Assembly: GCA_001414345.1 (NCBI GenBank) | Contig: LLCB01000057.1 | Coordinates: 124,001 to 188,000, forward strand | DNA length: 64,000 nucleotides | Direction: 5' to 3' | From: Hymenoscyphus infarciens | Lineage: Eukaryota; Ascomycota; Leotiomycetes; Helotiales; Helotiaceae | Shown here: one piece after another, positions 37,872 through 48,383 of the stretch | Layout: each line of letters begins with the position of its first letter | How positions within the stretch are numbered: the stretch's first letter is position 1 | The notes under the pieces: generated by a model | Databases searched by the model: none | Seen by the model: the letters and a program-made list of their open reading frames with translations, nothing else | What the model was told of the DNA's origin: nothing | Translations under genes and position numbers: made by a program

Positions 37872-38393
37872 TTATCTCTTGCTTCCCAGTTCGTCATTTT
37901 CGATCTCAAGTAACGTCAACATCTCACAAAGGGGATAGCTTAAAGCCACATGAAGGCTTACCATAGGATAAACACCAATGTACCTATAATCTTCACTACT
38001 TTCAACACTTGCGTGACCTGTTCCTACAGGTAACACAAGTACATCCCCGCTCTTTACGTATATTATTGTCCCGCCTGTTTTGTCACTCTGCCCTCTACCG
38101 ATCACGAAGGAGGACCGCCCAGCGAATATCCCATAGCATTCATGTGTAGCAGGGTGAAAATGGCGAAGCGGTAAGTGTGACCAAGTTCCCTTAATTTATT
38201 GATTAACTTGCAAGTTTAGGAGTGAAGCTCGAAGAAAACAAACCTTCTTGATCCAATTATGAACTTGAAGAAACTCTGATGCTGTTTCTTCGTTTATTGG
38301 TTGCGGGAGGACATTTCGATACAAAAGAACTGGAAAGTCATTGTTTGGGGCATATGTATTTGCGTGGATGAAATACTGCTCCGGAAGTGCCAT
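37872..38393 (-). CDS. YjlB-like cupin protein, probably truncated by a nonsense codon
   Basis: Exon 1 is 38393-38244, the intron is 38190-38243 (GTTTGT...TAAG) and exon 2 runs from 38189. The protein begins MALPEQYFIHANTYAPNNDF. Exon 2 gives GTWSHLPLRHFHPATHECYG with the cupin HxH...E metal ligands, then SGDVLVLPVGTGHASVES with the second-motif His, and YRYIGVYP. A second intron may follow VYPM (GTAAGC at about 37962). The frame stops at TAA (37872-37874). In the same frame beyond it, 189 further bases read on to a stop at 37683 and contain DPVFGDNGPLPRLW, a conserved C-terminal signature of this family. One C-to-T change (CAA to TAA) would explain the stop. The function of the family is unknown. 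Confidence 0.7.
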
Positions 38394-38493
38394 TGTAATT
38401 TTGGTAACGGGCTTTCTGGGGCGCCCTCTTTCGAATTCGTGTGATATATTTCAAAAATTCTTCAGTCTAAATTATTTTTCATCCTGTAGAGCT

Positions 38494-38736
38494 ATGAATG
38501 ATTACAGCTGGAAGCCTGGATTCCTCACATTTGAGGTTCTAGAATATTCTAGCAATGATATCCTCGTGTATTGGTGTCATGGAGTAAATTTTATTAAAGA
38601 TGGGGGCTTCGGAGATGTTGAAATCGAAAGACGGAAGCTGGACCGCCTCGTGTTAATGATTTGTAGGAACCAGGCTCCTTTCAATTTGGCTTACGAGAAC
38701 CTCGAAAAGCACGCAATCGAAGGAGAAAAAAACTAA
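38494..38736 (+). CDS. Hypothetical 80-residue protein
   Basis: An ORF of 80 codons from ATG (MNDYSWKPGFLTFEVLEY...). It lies 100 bp from the divergent cupin start. No signal peptide, membrane segment or known domain. It has an acidic/basic C-terminal half. It could be chance or an exon of a decayed gene. Confidence 0.25.
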   Translation: MNDYSWKPGFLTFEVLEYSSNDILVYWCHGVNFIKDGGFGDVEIERRKLDRLVLMICRNQAPFNLAYENLEKHAIEGEKN

Positions 38737-39213
38737 TGTAATTACCGAGGCAAACCCAAGTGTAGCGGGTCTGTAAGAACCTTAAAAGTGGATAGCGAGG
38801 ACTCGAGAGAGAACAGGGGTGAGCTTAGGAGCCTTACCCCATTGTAAGATTAGCGAAATGATTGTGACCTTAAACTTGGGAACGATAATCAACATCATAA
38901 CAAATTCCGGCCATTATGAATGACCTAGATCTGTCCTAAAGAGATCTAACAAATATATAATTATGGAAGGAGCTCGAATCCTACTTCCACCACACTATAT
39001 CGTCAAACTTCTACATAATCAGCCACGCCTTGGACATGGTCTCCTCCCTCAACAAGAAATACCTCGTATTTACAGGTTATCTATGGACTAAACTTGAAGG
39101 CGCCCCAGTTATAATAATCTGTATTAGTTCTGGCTTTCAACCATATATTCCTTAAGGAAGACTTTCGAGTCTGTATAGAGTATCGGGATCGTAGTCCCTT
39201 TATTTTTGCTGGC
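38737..39213. other. Spacer with faint gene debris
   Basis: A short frame near 38970-39085 (ILLPPHYIVKLLHNQPRLG) faintly resembles the N-terminal part of fungal cytochromes P450, but it is too short to call. Confidence 0.25.
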
Positions 39214-39437
39214 CGTTACAAAACTCTGGTATTGTAGATTGCCGGGTCTGCGGATTATTGTGTTCCGGCTAGCCAGGGTATTCAGTACCATCGTACGCTT
39301 TTGGAGAAAGGCGTGGAGAGTCTATTGCGACTTATCCTGGGGAGGGACATGGTGCTAAGTTAATTCCCACTTATAGTGATTATTGTGTGAGAGCTGTGGG
39401 GTGGTTTGAAAGATTTATGCCAGTGAATAGTGAGTAA
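39214..39437 (+). pseudogene. C-terminal fragment of a serine peptidase (family S9, prolyl-oligopeptidase-like)
   Basis: The frame carries GSADYCVPAS, matching the catalytic-Asp loop of the family, then QYHRTLLEKGVE. After a one- or two-base frame shift it continues with YPGEGHGAKLIPTY (catalytic His) and VRAVGWFERFMP and a stop. An in-frame TAG precedes IAGSADY. The Ser nucleophile and everything N-terminal are absent, so this is a relic. Intact relatives cut peptides in the cytosol or outside the cell. Confidence 0.65.
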
Positions 39438-39998
39438 GAATAGAGATATTATTTAAGGGTATCTGAATGTTAGAGAACGGCGGATTTTGAAAACAGGTCT
39501 CCAAACAACAAAGGGGATTTTTGTAAAAGGCCCGCATTTCTATTATTACGAGAACTCGTATGTTATAGTACTAATAACCTTTTGGCTAAGCATAAGCTCT
39601 CTGGGACGTATCAGTAGCATAGAGCTCTTTTCCATGAAGTTGATTGCAAAAGAAGCACAACCAGTCAGCCCTATTGCTTCTGTAACTTAAGGAGGATCCA
39701 CCGCGTGTACTCCCAAATTAAAGAACCCATCCCAACATCCCATGAATCCTTTTAAAAATTCTCATGTTGTTATTTTAATGTATTATCCATCTTTTTTATC
39801 TTAGTTTTATATGGATTTTTGGTGCCCTCATGATCGTATCTCCATCAGAAGCACAGAATCGTAGATGAGGACCTCAATACCAGTCAACAAATGCTTCAAC
39901 TCAGAACTTGGAGGATACCGTCGTCCTCGTCAATGTCTACGTCGTCTGCTACAAAGCATTTGCGGGTATTTAAATTCACGAAGCACCGCTGTGGATGG
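39438..39998. other. Intergenic DNA, nothing recognised
   Basis: Ordinary composition. The short ORFs at 39487-39690 and 39891-40112 lack domains. Confidence 0.35.
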
Positions 39999-40698
39999 CT
40001 AGTTAGTAACCCTGTATGGAGTACAATTGCTTTCAGGTTTGGTAGGGCTTACCTTGACTTGAGGCTCTCTAAACTCAGGTCTGAACCCACAGCTTATATT
40101 AAGGCAGAATAGAAATGTAACCCGTGTGGACAAATTGGACAAGCCCAAAAAAAACAATCTAGAAGTGGGGGCGTAGTTGTAAGCAATTATAGTAGGAATT
40201 GTTTGTGTAGTAAGCGCGTCGAACGTCTCGGGGACAACTTTCCCAAGAACCTGCCAAAATTGGCAGGTCTTGAGTTTGTGAAATTGGCGGACACCGAATA
40301 GCTCTTCTTTAGTCGGGGGATTTCTGATAGTTCGCAGGTGCCGGGTATGAGCTTTGGTGAAGTCGGTTATCGTTCCGGACAAGTATTCGGCACTCTGCTA
40401 AAAACATGGATCTGAGCACCGGAGTGTCGCCTCAATGAACACAGATCTTCCTTCTTCATAGATCTGGCGGCATACAACGAGTAGCTTCCAATGGTCTGTA
40501 GAGACGAAGGCATCCGCTTGACCTTTTCGAACAGGGTCATCGGTGAAGTATCGCTGGTGGGGGGAAAATATGAGCTTAGAGCCCGCGAAGACGTAGCAAT
40601 AGATACTAGATAGATCGACGAATCTCAGTGGAGATCTTTGTTAGAAGAAGGGATCTTGCGTTGGCTGCCGGGTTGGCGACGTCGGTGGTGTCAGCCAT
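39999..40698 (-). pseudogene. 2EXR-like protein remnant
   Basis: On the minus strand an ATG (40698) starts MADTTDVANPAANARSLLLT, followed by KISTEIRRSI, then a stop. In a shifted frame the text continues YCYVFAGSKLIFSP...VCRQIYEEGRSVF, which fits the fungal 2EXR / F-box-like family (LP.EIR..IY..VF and CRQIY.E...VF signatures). A small insertion of about 7 bases near 40610 explains the first shift, and a stop follows CSDPCF. The rest reads on to 39999 without clear homology. The function of the family is unknown. Confidence 0.5.
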
Positions 40699-41220
40699 GA
40701 TGGTAGTTTTCGTTTGTGTTGAGATTGAAGAGTTGAATATCGGAGTTGAAGTTGTTGATAGCGCTTTTATATTCCCTTGGTTACGGCAAGCGGAAGTCAC
40801 AAAGTGCGTTTAGCCTGGTCCACTTTAGTGAAAAAGAAATTTGGTTTGATGCTGCAGCTCTCTTGATTCGGATGATATGCTACTTCTACTTCCTTAATAT
40901 GCCAGATTTCAATGATCTAGAAGCTGGCATTTGACCTACATAATCACTTCCACCTTCCCACTCTTACACCGTGATTAAAGTCACTTGCAAATTCTCATCA
41001 CACACCTGACTCGATCTAAATTGCAATGAGTAATTCCTTCAATTATACATTCATACTGATACAACGGTGAGACACAAGTTCAGGTATAAATATATTCTCA
41101 ATGCCAGTCTCTTCAATAAATGAATCCACCACATTCAAGCCTACAAATCCGAAAACAAAGAAACCCCTTATAAACCCAAAGTCGAACCTCGGCCATCCAC
41201 ATTGGTAGCGCTACCCAAAT

Positions 41221-41406
41221 ATGGTCTTCCTAAAGTCTCTCTTTCCCTGCTTGTTCTTCAAGTTCGATTCTGGATTACCCACTGGCCCCGTTAAAACTCG
41301 ACCGAGATTCTTTAAGAGTCTTTTTCGAAATAATTCGCCAGATTTAACCCCTCCCCCTGAACGTCCGGAACAAACGAGAGTATCGAGTTTTAGGGAAGAA
41401 TTTTGA
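41221..41406 (+). CDS. Possible small protein (61 residues)
   Basis: An ATG ORF with A at -3 and TATAAATATA about 140 bp upstream. It is basic and rich in Pro and Phe (RFFKSLFRNN, LTPPPERPEQTR). No known domain. The rest of the 40699-41829 spacer shows no gene. Confidence 0.3.
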   Translation: MVFLKSLFPCLFFKFDSGLPTGPVKTRPRFFKSLFRNNSPDLTPPPERPEQTRVSSFREEF

Positions 41407-41829
41407 AACGGAACTTATGGACTCAGAAGAAATAGGCTTGATCTTTTTGGGGTCGTTGTAAACAAAAAAAGGGGTGGATATGCTATCACAATGTTTATTG
41501 TCTCCCTCACCCTCGCGTGGATGTAATGGAGCAGAAACTTGCAATATAGGGTCGAAGATATATCTGTATAATGTATGTGCATCTGTACCGACCAAAAGAT
41601 TCTTTCTACTTTTGTCTGAGGGGATTGGGTATTACGTAAAAATATGTGATTGGTGTTCATGTTGAATTGAAAATATCCCTAGAAAAGCCGAAGAATGGGT
41701 GTACTTACTTTTGCGTTTTTTGCATCTTGCAAATTTACACCGGGTCCGCTACCCTTGTCAAGTTTTCCCCTCCTTATATACAGAGAAAACGAGGCTCTGA
41801 AAAGCTTCATCGGTACGGAACGGACATGA

Positions 41830-42405
41830 GCGGATAGGGCCACTACTCACAAAATTTTAGTCATAAACCACCTAAGAGCTTAATCCTAAGGACACCCGAA
41901 GAGTTATTTACTTCTACCTAGTTGTAAACTCTCTATAGCTACTCTCTATTTCTAGCCCCCTCTCTCTCTTCTTCACTTAGCTCCTTTACTATTTTACTAA
42001 TCCTAAGTACTAATATTACTCTAATTTAAATATAGAGATAGGCTGATAAGGAGAGTAAGAAAAAGGATAAGCTAGGAAAAGACGAGGTTAGTGTTATTTC
42101 GTAACTACCTACTTTACCTCTTTATATAACCTTTCTAGTATCTTTTAACCTCTTTTAGGAAAGGCTTTTAGCTAACGCGTAAACGCTCTACCTATTCTCC
42201 TACTACTTCCTCTTTCTCTTCTTCTATAACTTTTAGAATATTAAAATCAATAGAAGCATAGGAGGCGTAGAGAAGCGTAAGAGTGTAGTAGCGTAGGAGT
42301 AACCTATAGAAGCGTAGCCTCTTATATCTATATTCTTATAAAGTCCTCTTAAAGTATCATATAAACCTATTTATGATTTAAAATTTATAAGTAGTAGCCC
42401 TCCGC
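41830..42405. mobile_element. TIR element (MITE), RIP-mutated, about 576 bp
   Basis: The left end GCGGATAGGGCCACTACTCA and the following AAATTTTAGTCATAAA are mirrored, with transition differences, by the right end (TTTATGATTTAAAATTT...GTAGTAGCCCTCCGC). The interior is AT-rich with a GCGTAG-type short repeat (42265-42320). No transposase. Target duplication not resolved. Confidence 0.55.
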
Positions 42406-42638
42406 TTATGTTCGTGCCGTATATCGGCCTAAACATCTAACTAAAGTCTCGCTTACATTCATGATATCCCGAAAACATTCACAATAACCTCCAAGGTATA
42501 AATCTCCACTATTAAAGCAAAGAATACCGCTCCCCGAGAGTTAACTTCATTAGATGCTTGAAAGTAACAAGTAAAAGCAAGTCCAAAAGCCACAATAACT
42601 CAGCTACCAGTCGTTAAACTTCTCAAAAATCGTGTAAA

Positions 42639-43844
42639 ATGAAGATCCAAACCTCCCTCTCGGCTCTCACATTCTTCCTTCCCCATCTCCTCTCCACAAA
42701 CGGCCACGAACTATCATCATCTATGGGAAAGGTCACAAAATCTTCCCTTTTGTTCTTTATAACTACACCAGTTGATCTGGAAACAAAACTCCCGAGTATC
42801 GAAGTCCTAACTTATACAACGACCCAAACTTATACATCAACAAAAACCCACAAAAAACCAGTAGATATCCTCCATCCGCATGCCAAAACACAACAACCAC
42901 CGCACCCAAAGATACCACCAAAACATACTCATGATCTCATATCGAGTTCCAGTGCACTAAACACGGGTACAAACATCCAGCATCAAAATTCGTCTTCCAG
43001 CCGGCCAACCACAACTTCCCTATTTCCGAATCAACGTCCAAACACAAATGCCAGCGTAACCTTCGCGAATTCGTACACGCAGCACATAAATTCAAGCTAC
43101 AACTCGCATACCACGACTTCCTTGTTCCCAAAGCAAATGCCGAACACAAATTCCAGCAAGCCTATCACGAGTTCGTCCTTTAAACACCAAAACACAACTT
43201 CCATGGAACCAACCACCACTTCACCAAGTCCAAACCAACCTCCAAGCATAGCTCACTTGCAACCAACTACTTATCCGCAAACACAACACCAAAAGACAAC
43301 TTCTCTAGCTCCAAACCAACGCCCGGCCACAAATTACACCACATCTCCACGAACAACCCCTCCTCAACCCATACCTTCTCAAAAAGACGAAACTTCCACA
43401 CCTTCCTCACTCCTTCAGATCCTTACACTAACCGCGACCTCAATCTCAACCATCATCTCGACCTCACCAGGCGAAAAAACCTACACAACAACCATCCCCT
43501 CCTCTACAACCACAATCTACACCACGTTTGCCATCCTAAACCACGCTACAGCAAGAGCTCTTTTCACATCCACAGCAACGATTCACACAGTCACCAAAAT
43601 TCCTTCCCCACTAAATACTGGACCGGTACCGAATATGGCGGTGGAGCGAAGACTATTTACCCAGAAGCAAGAAAGGTCTGCTCCTATAGCTGCACTCGGG
43701 GGAACAGAGTTGGAAGGTGGAAAAGGACGGAAGGGAATGAGCAAGAAAGACAAGATAGGTGTAATAGTCGTGGGGTCATTATCAGCTCTGATGTTTGTAA
43801 TATTGATTTATGCTTGGTACTATACGAAGTGTTCGGGACCTTGA
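42639..43844 (+). CDS. Mucin-like cell-surface protein with C-terminal membrane anchor
   Basis: 401 residues, single exon. An N-terminal signal peptide (about residues 1-22) is followed by a long Ser/Thr/Asn/Pro-rich stretch with degenerate repeats (NTNASVTFANS, HTTTSLFPKQMPNTNSS, KHQNTTSMEPTTTS) expected to be heavily O-glycosylated. Near the C-terminus come a basic GRKGMSKKDK and one membrane helix (GVIVVGSLSALMFVILIYAW), leaving a tail of about nine residues. This is the layout of fungal cell-wall sensors and mucin-like surface proteins, but there is no WSC or kinase domain, so the role is inferred only from layout. The genes at 45329 and 46163 share the small-signal/TM style. Confidence 0.7.
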   Translation: MKIQTSLSALTFFLPHLLSTNGHELSSSMGKVTKSSLLFFITTPVDLETKLPSIEVLTYTTTQTYTSTKTHKKPVDILHPHAKTQQPPHPKIPPKHTHDLISSSSALNTGTNIQHQNSSSSRPTTTSLFPNQRPNTNASVTFANSYTQHINSSYNSHTTTSLFPKQMPNTNSSKPITSSSFKHQNTTSMEPTTTSPSPNQPPSIAHLQPTTYPQTQHQKTTSLAPNQRPATNYTTSPRTTPPQPIPSQKDETSTPSSLLQILTLTATSISTIISTSPGEKTYTTTIPSSTTTIYTTFAILNHATARALFTSTATIHTVTKIPSPLNTGPVPNMAVERRLFTQKQERSAPIAALGGTELEGGKGRKGMSKKDKIGVIVVGSLSALMFVILIYAWYYTKCSGP

Positions 43845-44283
43845 GTTAGCTCAGAAATTGATTTTCATAACTTTAGAACTAGATAATGCAAGAAATCATG
43901 TTCTAATAAATTTTTTATACATCAAGGTGCTGCAGCTTCGCATCGTCCCTCTCATAAAACAAAGAAATACAAACACTTTATAGCTAACACACTAACTTCC
44001 TTTCTGCTAATGAAGAGCCCTATAAAATGACTCTTCCCAACCTGAACTTGAACGTAGATTTATGATTCATATCTTCTTAAACCCCCCCATTCACAGACCA
44101 GAGCCCATTTTTAAAATGCCAAACTACCAATACTACTCCTTAACCTTGAACTTTACTTTTTCCTCTTCTAAAGACTATGTGGAATCTTCTCTCACGTTCT
44201 ACCTATTCAGTACGTGGACCAACCACTAAACTAATCAAGACCAAGTTATATAAAAAGAAGCGATAGGCAAAGCAAGAGAAGCA
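43845..44283. other. Intergenic DNA, nothing recognised
   Basis: 3' flank of the mucin-like gene; no ORF or repeat of note. Confidence 0.35.
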
Positions 44284-44860
44284 TGAGGTTCTTAACGCCA
44301 TCCCTATTCCCTACTACATACTGGGATTTTGCTTTCCCTTCTCCTATTACTTCCCGCTTTACTCGTAGCCTGCCAAGAAAACTCCTACAATATGGCTCCC
44401 TTCAACATTCTAGGTACTATTGCTATAATAAATACTATTACAAGAACAACTACTATTAAACAACGAAGACTATACTTACCACACCTCTCCTCTCACCCCT
44501 CGCTACAACTGCGCATTTACAAAGAAACGAAATCTTATCTCTCCTAGGCAACTCATGGGTACAAAGCCACCATAACCAACACCTATACACCCACCTAAAA
44601 ACAATCAAGATAGGACACTCGGTGCTGGTGATATCTTACTAAATAATGCGGCTAAGAGAGAAATCTTTACTAGAGAGACTAACTTTTGCCTGGACTTAGA
44701 TGATACGGAGTGACAAAAAAAAGGCGACCATTTCTTCATAGGTGTTTCAATCGGTTTTAGATTGCTTGCCATAGTATCTGGATGTATTACTCTTATGTAT
44801 ACTGGCAGCGATCTCGTAGGAATAAGCTTGGGCATTTTTGATATGTTTGGGAGAATAGAG
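44284..44860 (+). pseudogene. Possible decayed paralog of the 45329 surface-protein gene
   Basis: One frame reads GILLSLLLLLPALLVACQEN and then IAIINTITRTTTI, resembling the neighbour's FGVLLPLLLFVAVAEK and LTILSTITTTNTRTV. The ATG at 44284 is in another frame, a stop occurs at 44547, and further on a membrane-like GVSIGFRLLAIVSG lies in a different frame (about 44737). Alternative: an unrelated short secreted protein. Confidence 0.35.
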
Positions 44861-45328
44861 TAGTGTTTTTAGTTCTGTTTTTCTCATTCGGAAATTTTAT
44901 CCTGAGCGTTATTTCTCTTGATGTCTCGGCAGTGTAAGGTTCTCTTGGAAATGCAAAGTCAAAAGGCTACTTCTTATGTACCGGCCCTCAACCCATTTTC
45001 CTCAAAAAAGCAAACAAAGAACTCCAAACCACAACCCACTAATAGTTCACTAACAGTCCACTGATGAAAAGACGAAAACTTTCTAACAATCCTGGATTTC
45101 CTCTTAAAAAGACCTATATACAAACTATGGCTAATTCCTAACCCACACTATCTCTTTATGATTCACACCATTTCAAAACCCCATTCACAAACTCAAAATG
45201 AAATAGCAAACCGGAAAATATAAATACTCTCCACTCTGACCTCTTTTCCCTTTTTCTTTCGTAAATCTATTCAAAACTGCATCTCATACGCCGTCGAGTA
45301 ACCCACCAAAGAACAACAGGAGAACCGA

Positions 45329-45760
45329 ATGAAGGATGAAGTTCTCAAGCTCCCCCAACTTAGCACCTTCGGGGTTTTACTCCCCCTCCTCCTCTTCGTG
45401 GCAGTTGCTGAGAAAAAGGAAGATGACCAAGCTTACTTGACCATCCTGAGTACTATAACCACAACAAACACCAGAACCGTCCTGCCTACACCACTTCCAC
45501 CGACCCTTGCCTCAACGCCAGTCAAAAAGAGAAACCTTCTCAATCCCCGGAAAGACATGCCCACCGGCATACCTATGGGCACATCATCACCAACAGCCTC
45601 AACAGCCCCAAAGGAGACGAAGAAAGAGCCAGCGGTCAGCGCCGTCGAGATCATACTGTTTGTAGTCTTGGCAGTGGTTACTTTGCTTTTGGGTTATTTA
45701 CTGTGGAGAAACCTCTTGCGAAAGAAGGCTTTGAATGAGGAGGGTTGGACTGGTTATTGA
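45329..45760 (+). CDS. Small single-pass membrane protein, Ser/Thr/Pro-rich
   Basis: 143 residues from an ATG. The N-terminal hydrophobic segment (residues about 13-28, FGVLLPLLLFVAVAEK) may be a signal peptide although it begins late. The middle is Thr/Pro-rich (TPLPPTLASTP, SSPTASTAP). A strong C-terminal helix (VEIILFVVLAVVTLLLGYLL) is followed by a basic cytoplasmic tail (RNLLRKKALNEEGWTGY). The layout is that of the 42639 protein in miniature. No known domain; single exon. Confidence 0.6.
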   Translation: MKDEVLKLPQLSTFGVLLPLLLFVAVAEKKEDDQAYLTILSTITTTNTRTVLPTPLPPTLASTPVKKRNLLNPRKDMPTGIPMGTSSPTASTAPKETKKEPAVSAVEIILFVVLAVVTLLLGYLLWRNLLRKKALNEEGWTGY

Positions 45761-46162
45761 AAGCGATATTAGTTGTTGAGTAGGTATTGGCGAGAGGTAA
45801 GGTGCTTGTGTGTTGGGAAATAATGGTTGGAAATTCGCTCTTATTTATAGACCCAATCTTAGGCGATGAATTTCACAAAGAAGGTTGTAACTTGACGTGA
45901 ACCAGTAAGGTACTTGAAGATTGTAGAGTGTCTCGCAGGAGGAAGGACTTGCGAAGAAATGAGGGAAAATTGCTTGCAAGTTTGATAATTATCTAGACTA
46001 ATCTACCTTAACTCACAACATCTCCGACCTTCTTTCCTCCTTTCTCTTCTTCTCTCCATTCCTCTTTCACCCCCCTCTCACTTCACAACTTATTCACCAA
46101 TTACCGCCTATATCCCCACTATCTCTCTTCCTCACCTCCCTCTCACACCTCACAACCACAAA
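45761..46162. promoter_or_regulatory. Pyrimidine-rich upstream region of the 46163 gene
   Basis: From about 46010 to 46150 the plus strand is strongly C/T-rich (TCTTCTCTCCATTCCTC and similar), a common core-promoter feature in filamentous fungi. No TATA box seen. Confidence 0.4.
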
Positions 46163-46414
46163 ATGTCACTCACCTGCCGATCCCCTCTCAAGCCACTCCT
46201 CAAACCCCTATTCTACATCCTCCTTCTTCTAACAATACTCCTCGTCCACACCATGATAATCTACTCAGCAAGATTCCTCAGTTTCCCCAGCAGTCCAGCG
46301 CAAACCGGTTTTCTAGCAAGAGGTTCCAATAGCAGGTCACTCGGGATACGGAGACCGATGCCTATCAAAGGAAGGGAGGAGGAGACGAAAAAATGGTGTG
46401 TATATAGTGGGTAG
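46163..46414 (+). CDS. Small membrane protein (83 residues)
   Basis: The ATG follows the pyrimidine-rich stretch with the context ACAAAATG. One hydrophobic helix near the N-terminus (LFYILLLLTILLVHTMIIYS, residues about 16-35) is followed by a basic tail (RGSNSRSLGIRRPMPIKGRE). No known domain. Third small membrane or secreted protein in a row on this strand. Its stop lies just before the AT-rich block starts. Confidence 0.5.
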   Translation: MSLTCRSPLKPLLKPLFYILLLLTILLVHTMIIYSARFLSFPSSPAQTGFLARGSNSRSLGIRRPMPIKGREEETKKWCVYSG

Positions 46415-46555
46415 GGGAAGGGGAAGAGAACGAGGATAAGGAAGAAAACGAACAAGATATATATAGCTTCATATATTAAGAAAGTAAGAAATCAGCGTCG
46501 AGGAAATAAACCACTAAGAGCCTCTAATTTAGAAAATCCTAGAGATTCTTACTAG

Positions 46556-46769
46556 GACAGAAAAGGTGTCGGAATTTGTCCTCTTAGAAAAGAGTCTTAA
46601 ATTTAATATAAAACTATAATATAGTAACTGAATAAATATAGCTTTATTATATTATTAGTTATGTAGTTAGAGATCTTTCTAGGTTTTTTCCGAGCTCTTT
46701 TAAAGATATTATTCTAGTAAAAGTAGAGTAAGTATAGCACCGAGTATAAATTCCGACGTTTTTTCCGTC
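46556..46769. mobile_element. Possible short TIR element (214 bp)
   Basis: The ends GACAGAAAAGGTGTCGGAATTT and AAATTCCGACGTTTTTTCCGTC (46748-46769) are inverted repeats differing by transitions and one indel. AT-rich interior. No target duplication found. Confidence 0.42.
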
Positions 46770-47043
46770 TCTATAGAGCTACTCTATAAAAGAAAAACAA
46801 AACAACTTCTACAACTTGCGCTAGTGCTTCCTTATACACTGCCTGAGAAATATACGCGTCGAGAAATAGCGGGGTTAGTAATACACGAGGTAATTCTCGA
46901 GGTTATATAACTCGCCTCGTTAGCAAAGTAGTACATGTGCTACTATAAGAACTTAAATCATTCTCTTAATAAACTTCTATTTATAAAGTATTTCAAGCAT
47001 AGTAATCGAGAGAGGTTACGAAAGAAAATACAATAGTAGCTTA

Positions 47044-47726
47044 TCTCTTTAGTTATCTTTATACTCTACGTGATTTAGTAGAACGCGGTTCTAATCTTAT
47101 ATTTCTAGCTCTAATACGACTAAATATTTAAATCATTATCTTATTCTTTAAACCCTACTAAAGTATATAACGATATAGAAATTTAATAATAATTTACCTA
47201 TAATCTTATATTTAAAAAGCTCTTTTAAAAAAAGAATTATTTTAGTATAAGTTAGCTTACTTCTACTACTTCTACTACTTCTACCACTTCTACTACTACT
47301 TTTATACTCTTTTATACTTCTTTTTAATTAATATACCTTCTCTAGAATAGCGTGAGACTAATACTACTCCTCGTATAAAAAAGTCTACTAAAAGAGTAAA
47401 AGCTACTAAAAAAGTCCTTAAAAAGGCCTCTTAAGTACGCTCTATAGACGTGTTTCTTAACTAGAAAGAATTCTATAAGATAGAAGTTATTAAGAGAGTA
47501 AGAGAGATTAAATAAAGAGGTAGAAAGAGGCGTACCTCTACTATATATAGAGTAAGTATAAATAGCTTTAATTCAGATTTTAATATCTTAGTACTTCTAA
47601 ACTAGCTTAGTAATATTATAGTTTAAAGCTACCTAGATTTTAGTCTAAAACTACTCTAAATAAGAGTAGTTTTAAACCAGACTACTAAACGCGTCTATAC
47701 GTAGAGTATAAGAATAACTAAAGAGA
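47044..47726 (+). mobile_element. TIR element copy 1 (TCTCTTTAG family, 683 bp)
   Basis: Bounded by TCTCTTTAGTTATCTTTATAC and its inverse GTATAAGAATAACTAAAGAGA, each with TA outside (47042-47043 and 47727-47728), as for Tc1/mariner-type insertions. The interior has a run of TACTTCTAC-like 9-bp repeats (47271-47310) and a short decayed frame with Arg/Lys-rich text (KRVREIK) but no transposase motif. Confidence 0.75.
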
Positions 47727-48229
47727 TAAAGCTTATTATATAGTTACGAGTCTCGAGTAAGCTATAAGTAACTACGTTTTAAATTTCCTAGTCTCTTAGT
47801 ACTAGCTAAATATTTTCTTTTAGCTTAGATAAACTCTACTATTTTTACTTATAAATATATAATAAGTACTCTTAGTTATAAATAACTTCTATACTAATTT
47901 AAAAGATAGAAAAGTATAACTAGAATAAGTAGATCTATACTTAGTTTAAGTCTTTTCTCTTTCTAATATCTAATAATATTTTAATAATAAGCTACTTAGT
48001 CTATTCTATTCTAACTTCTAGAATAGAATAGAATAGGAAATTTAAAAGACTAATAAGTAAACTATATAATAAAGCGTAAGTTATAAGTAATAGAGAGATA
48101 ACTTATACTAGGCTAAGAGTACTAATAAGCTATAGAAAAAGCTATTTAGCTAGCGACCTAAAATTCCTCTATTAGCGCTTATAACTAATAGTTAAAAGTT
48201 AAATAATCTCTATTATAATTAAAAACTAT
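47727..48229. other. AT-rich RIP-degraded DNA
   Basis: No gene. A hairpin-like palindrome of ATTCTATTCTA/TAGAATAGAAT type lies at about 48000-48035. Confidence 0.45.
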
Positions 48230-48383
48230 AATAGAAAGGGTTTATAGTGAATTAAGGAATTAGCTTAATAAGTAGAGAGAAGATATATATATGTCTCCTC
48301 TTATACTAAGTAAACCTCTATTCTACTAATAATACTTTCTATCGCTTTTGATATCTTTTTTAGTATTAAGCTCTTTTTTAACT
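48230..48383 (+). repeat. Split direct repeat A1
   Basis: About 154 bp, aligned with 53861-54014 at offset 5631 (ATAGAAAG.GTTTATAGT, ATTAAGGAATTAGC, TAAGCTCTTTTTTAACT). An ATG opening the ORF1 region follows at 48412. Confidence 0.82.

Noticed and set aside
38970..39085. Possible cytochrome P450 N-terminal fragment
   Set aside because: About 40 residues with a weak resemblance only; no heme-binding or K-helix motif nearby.
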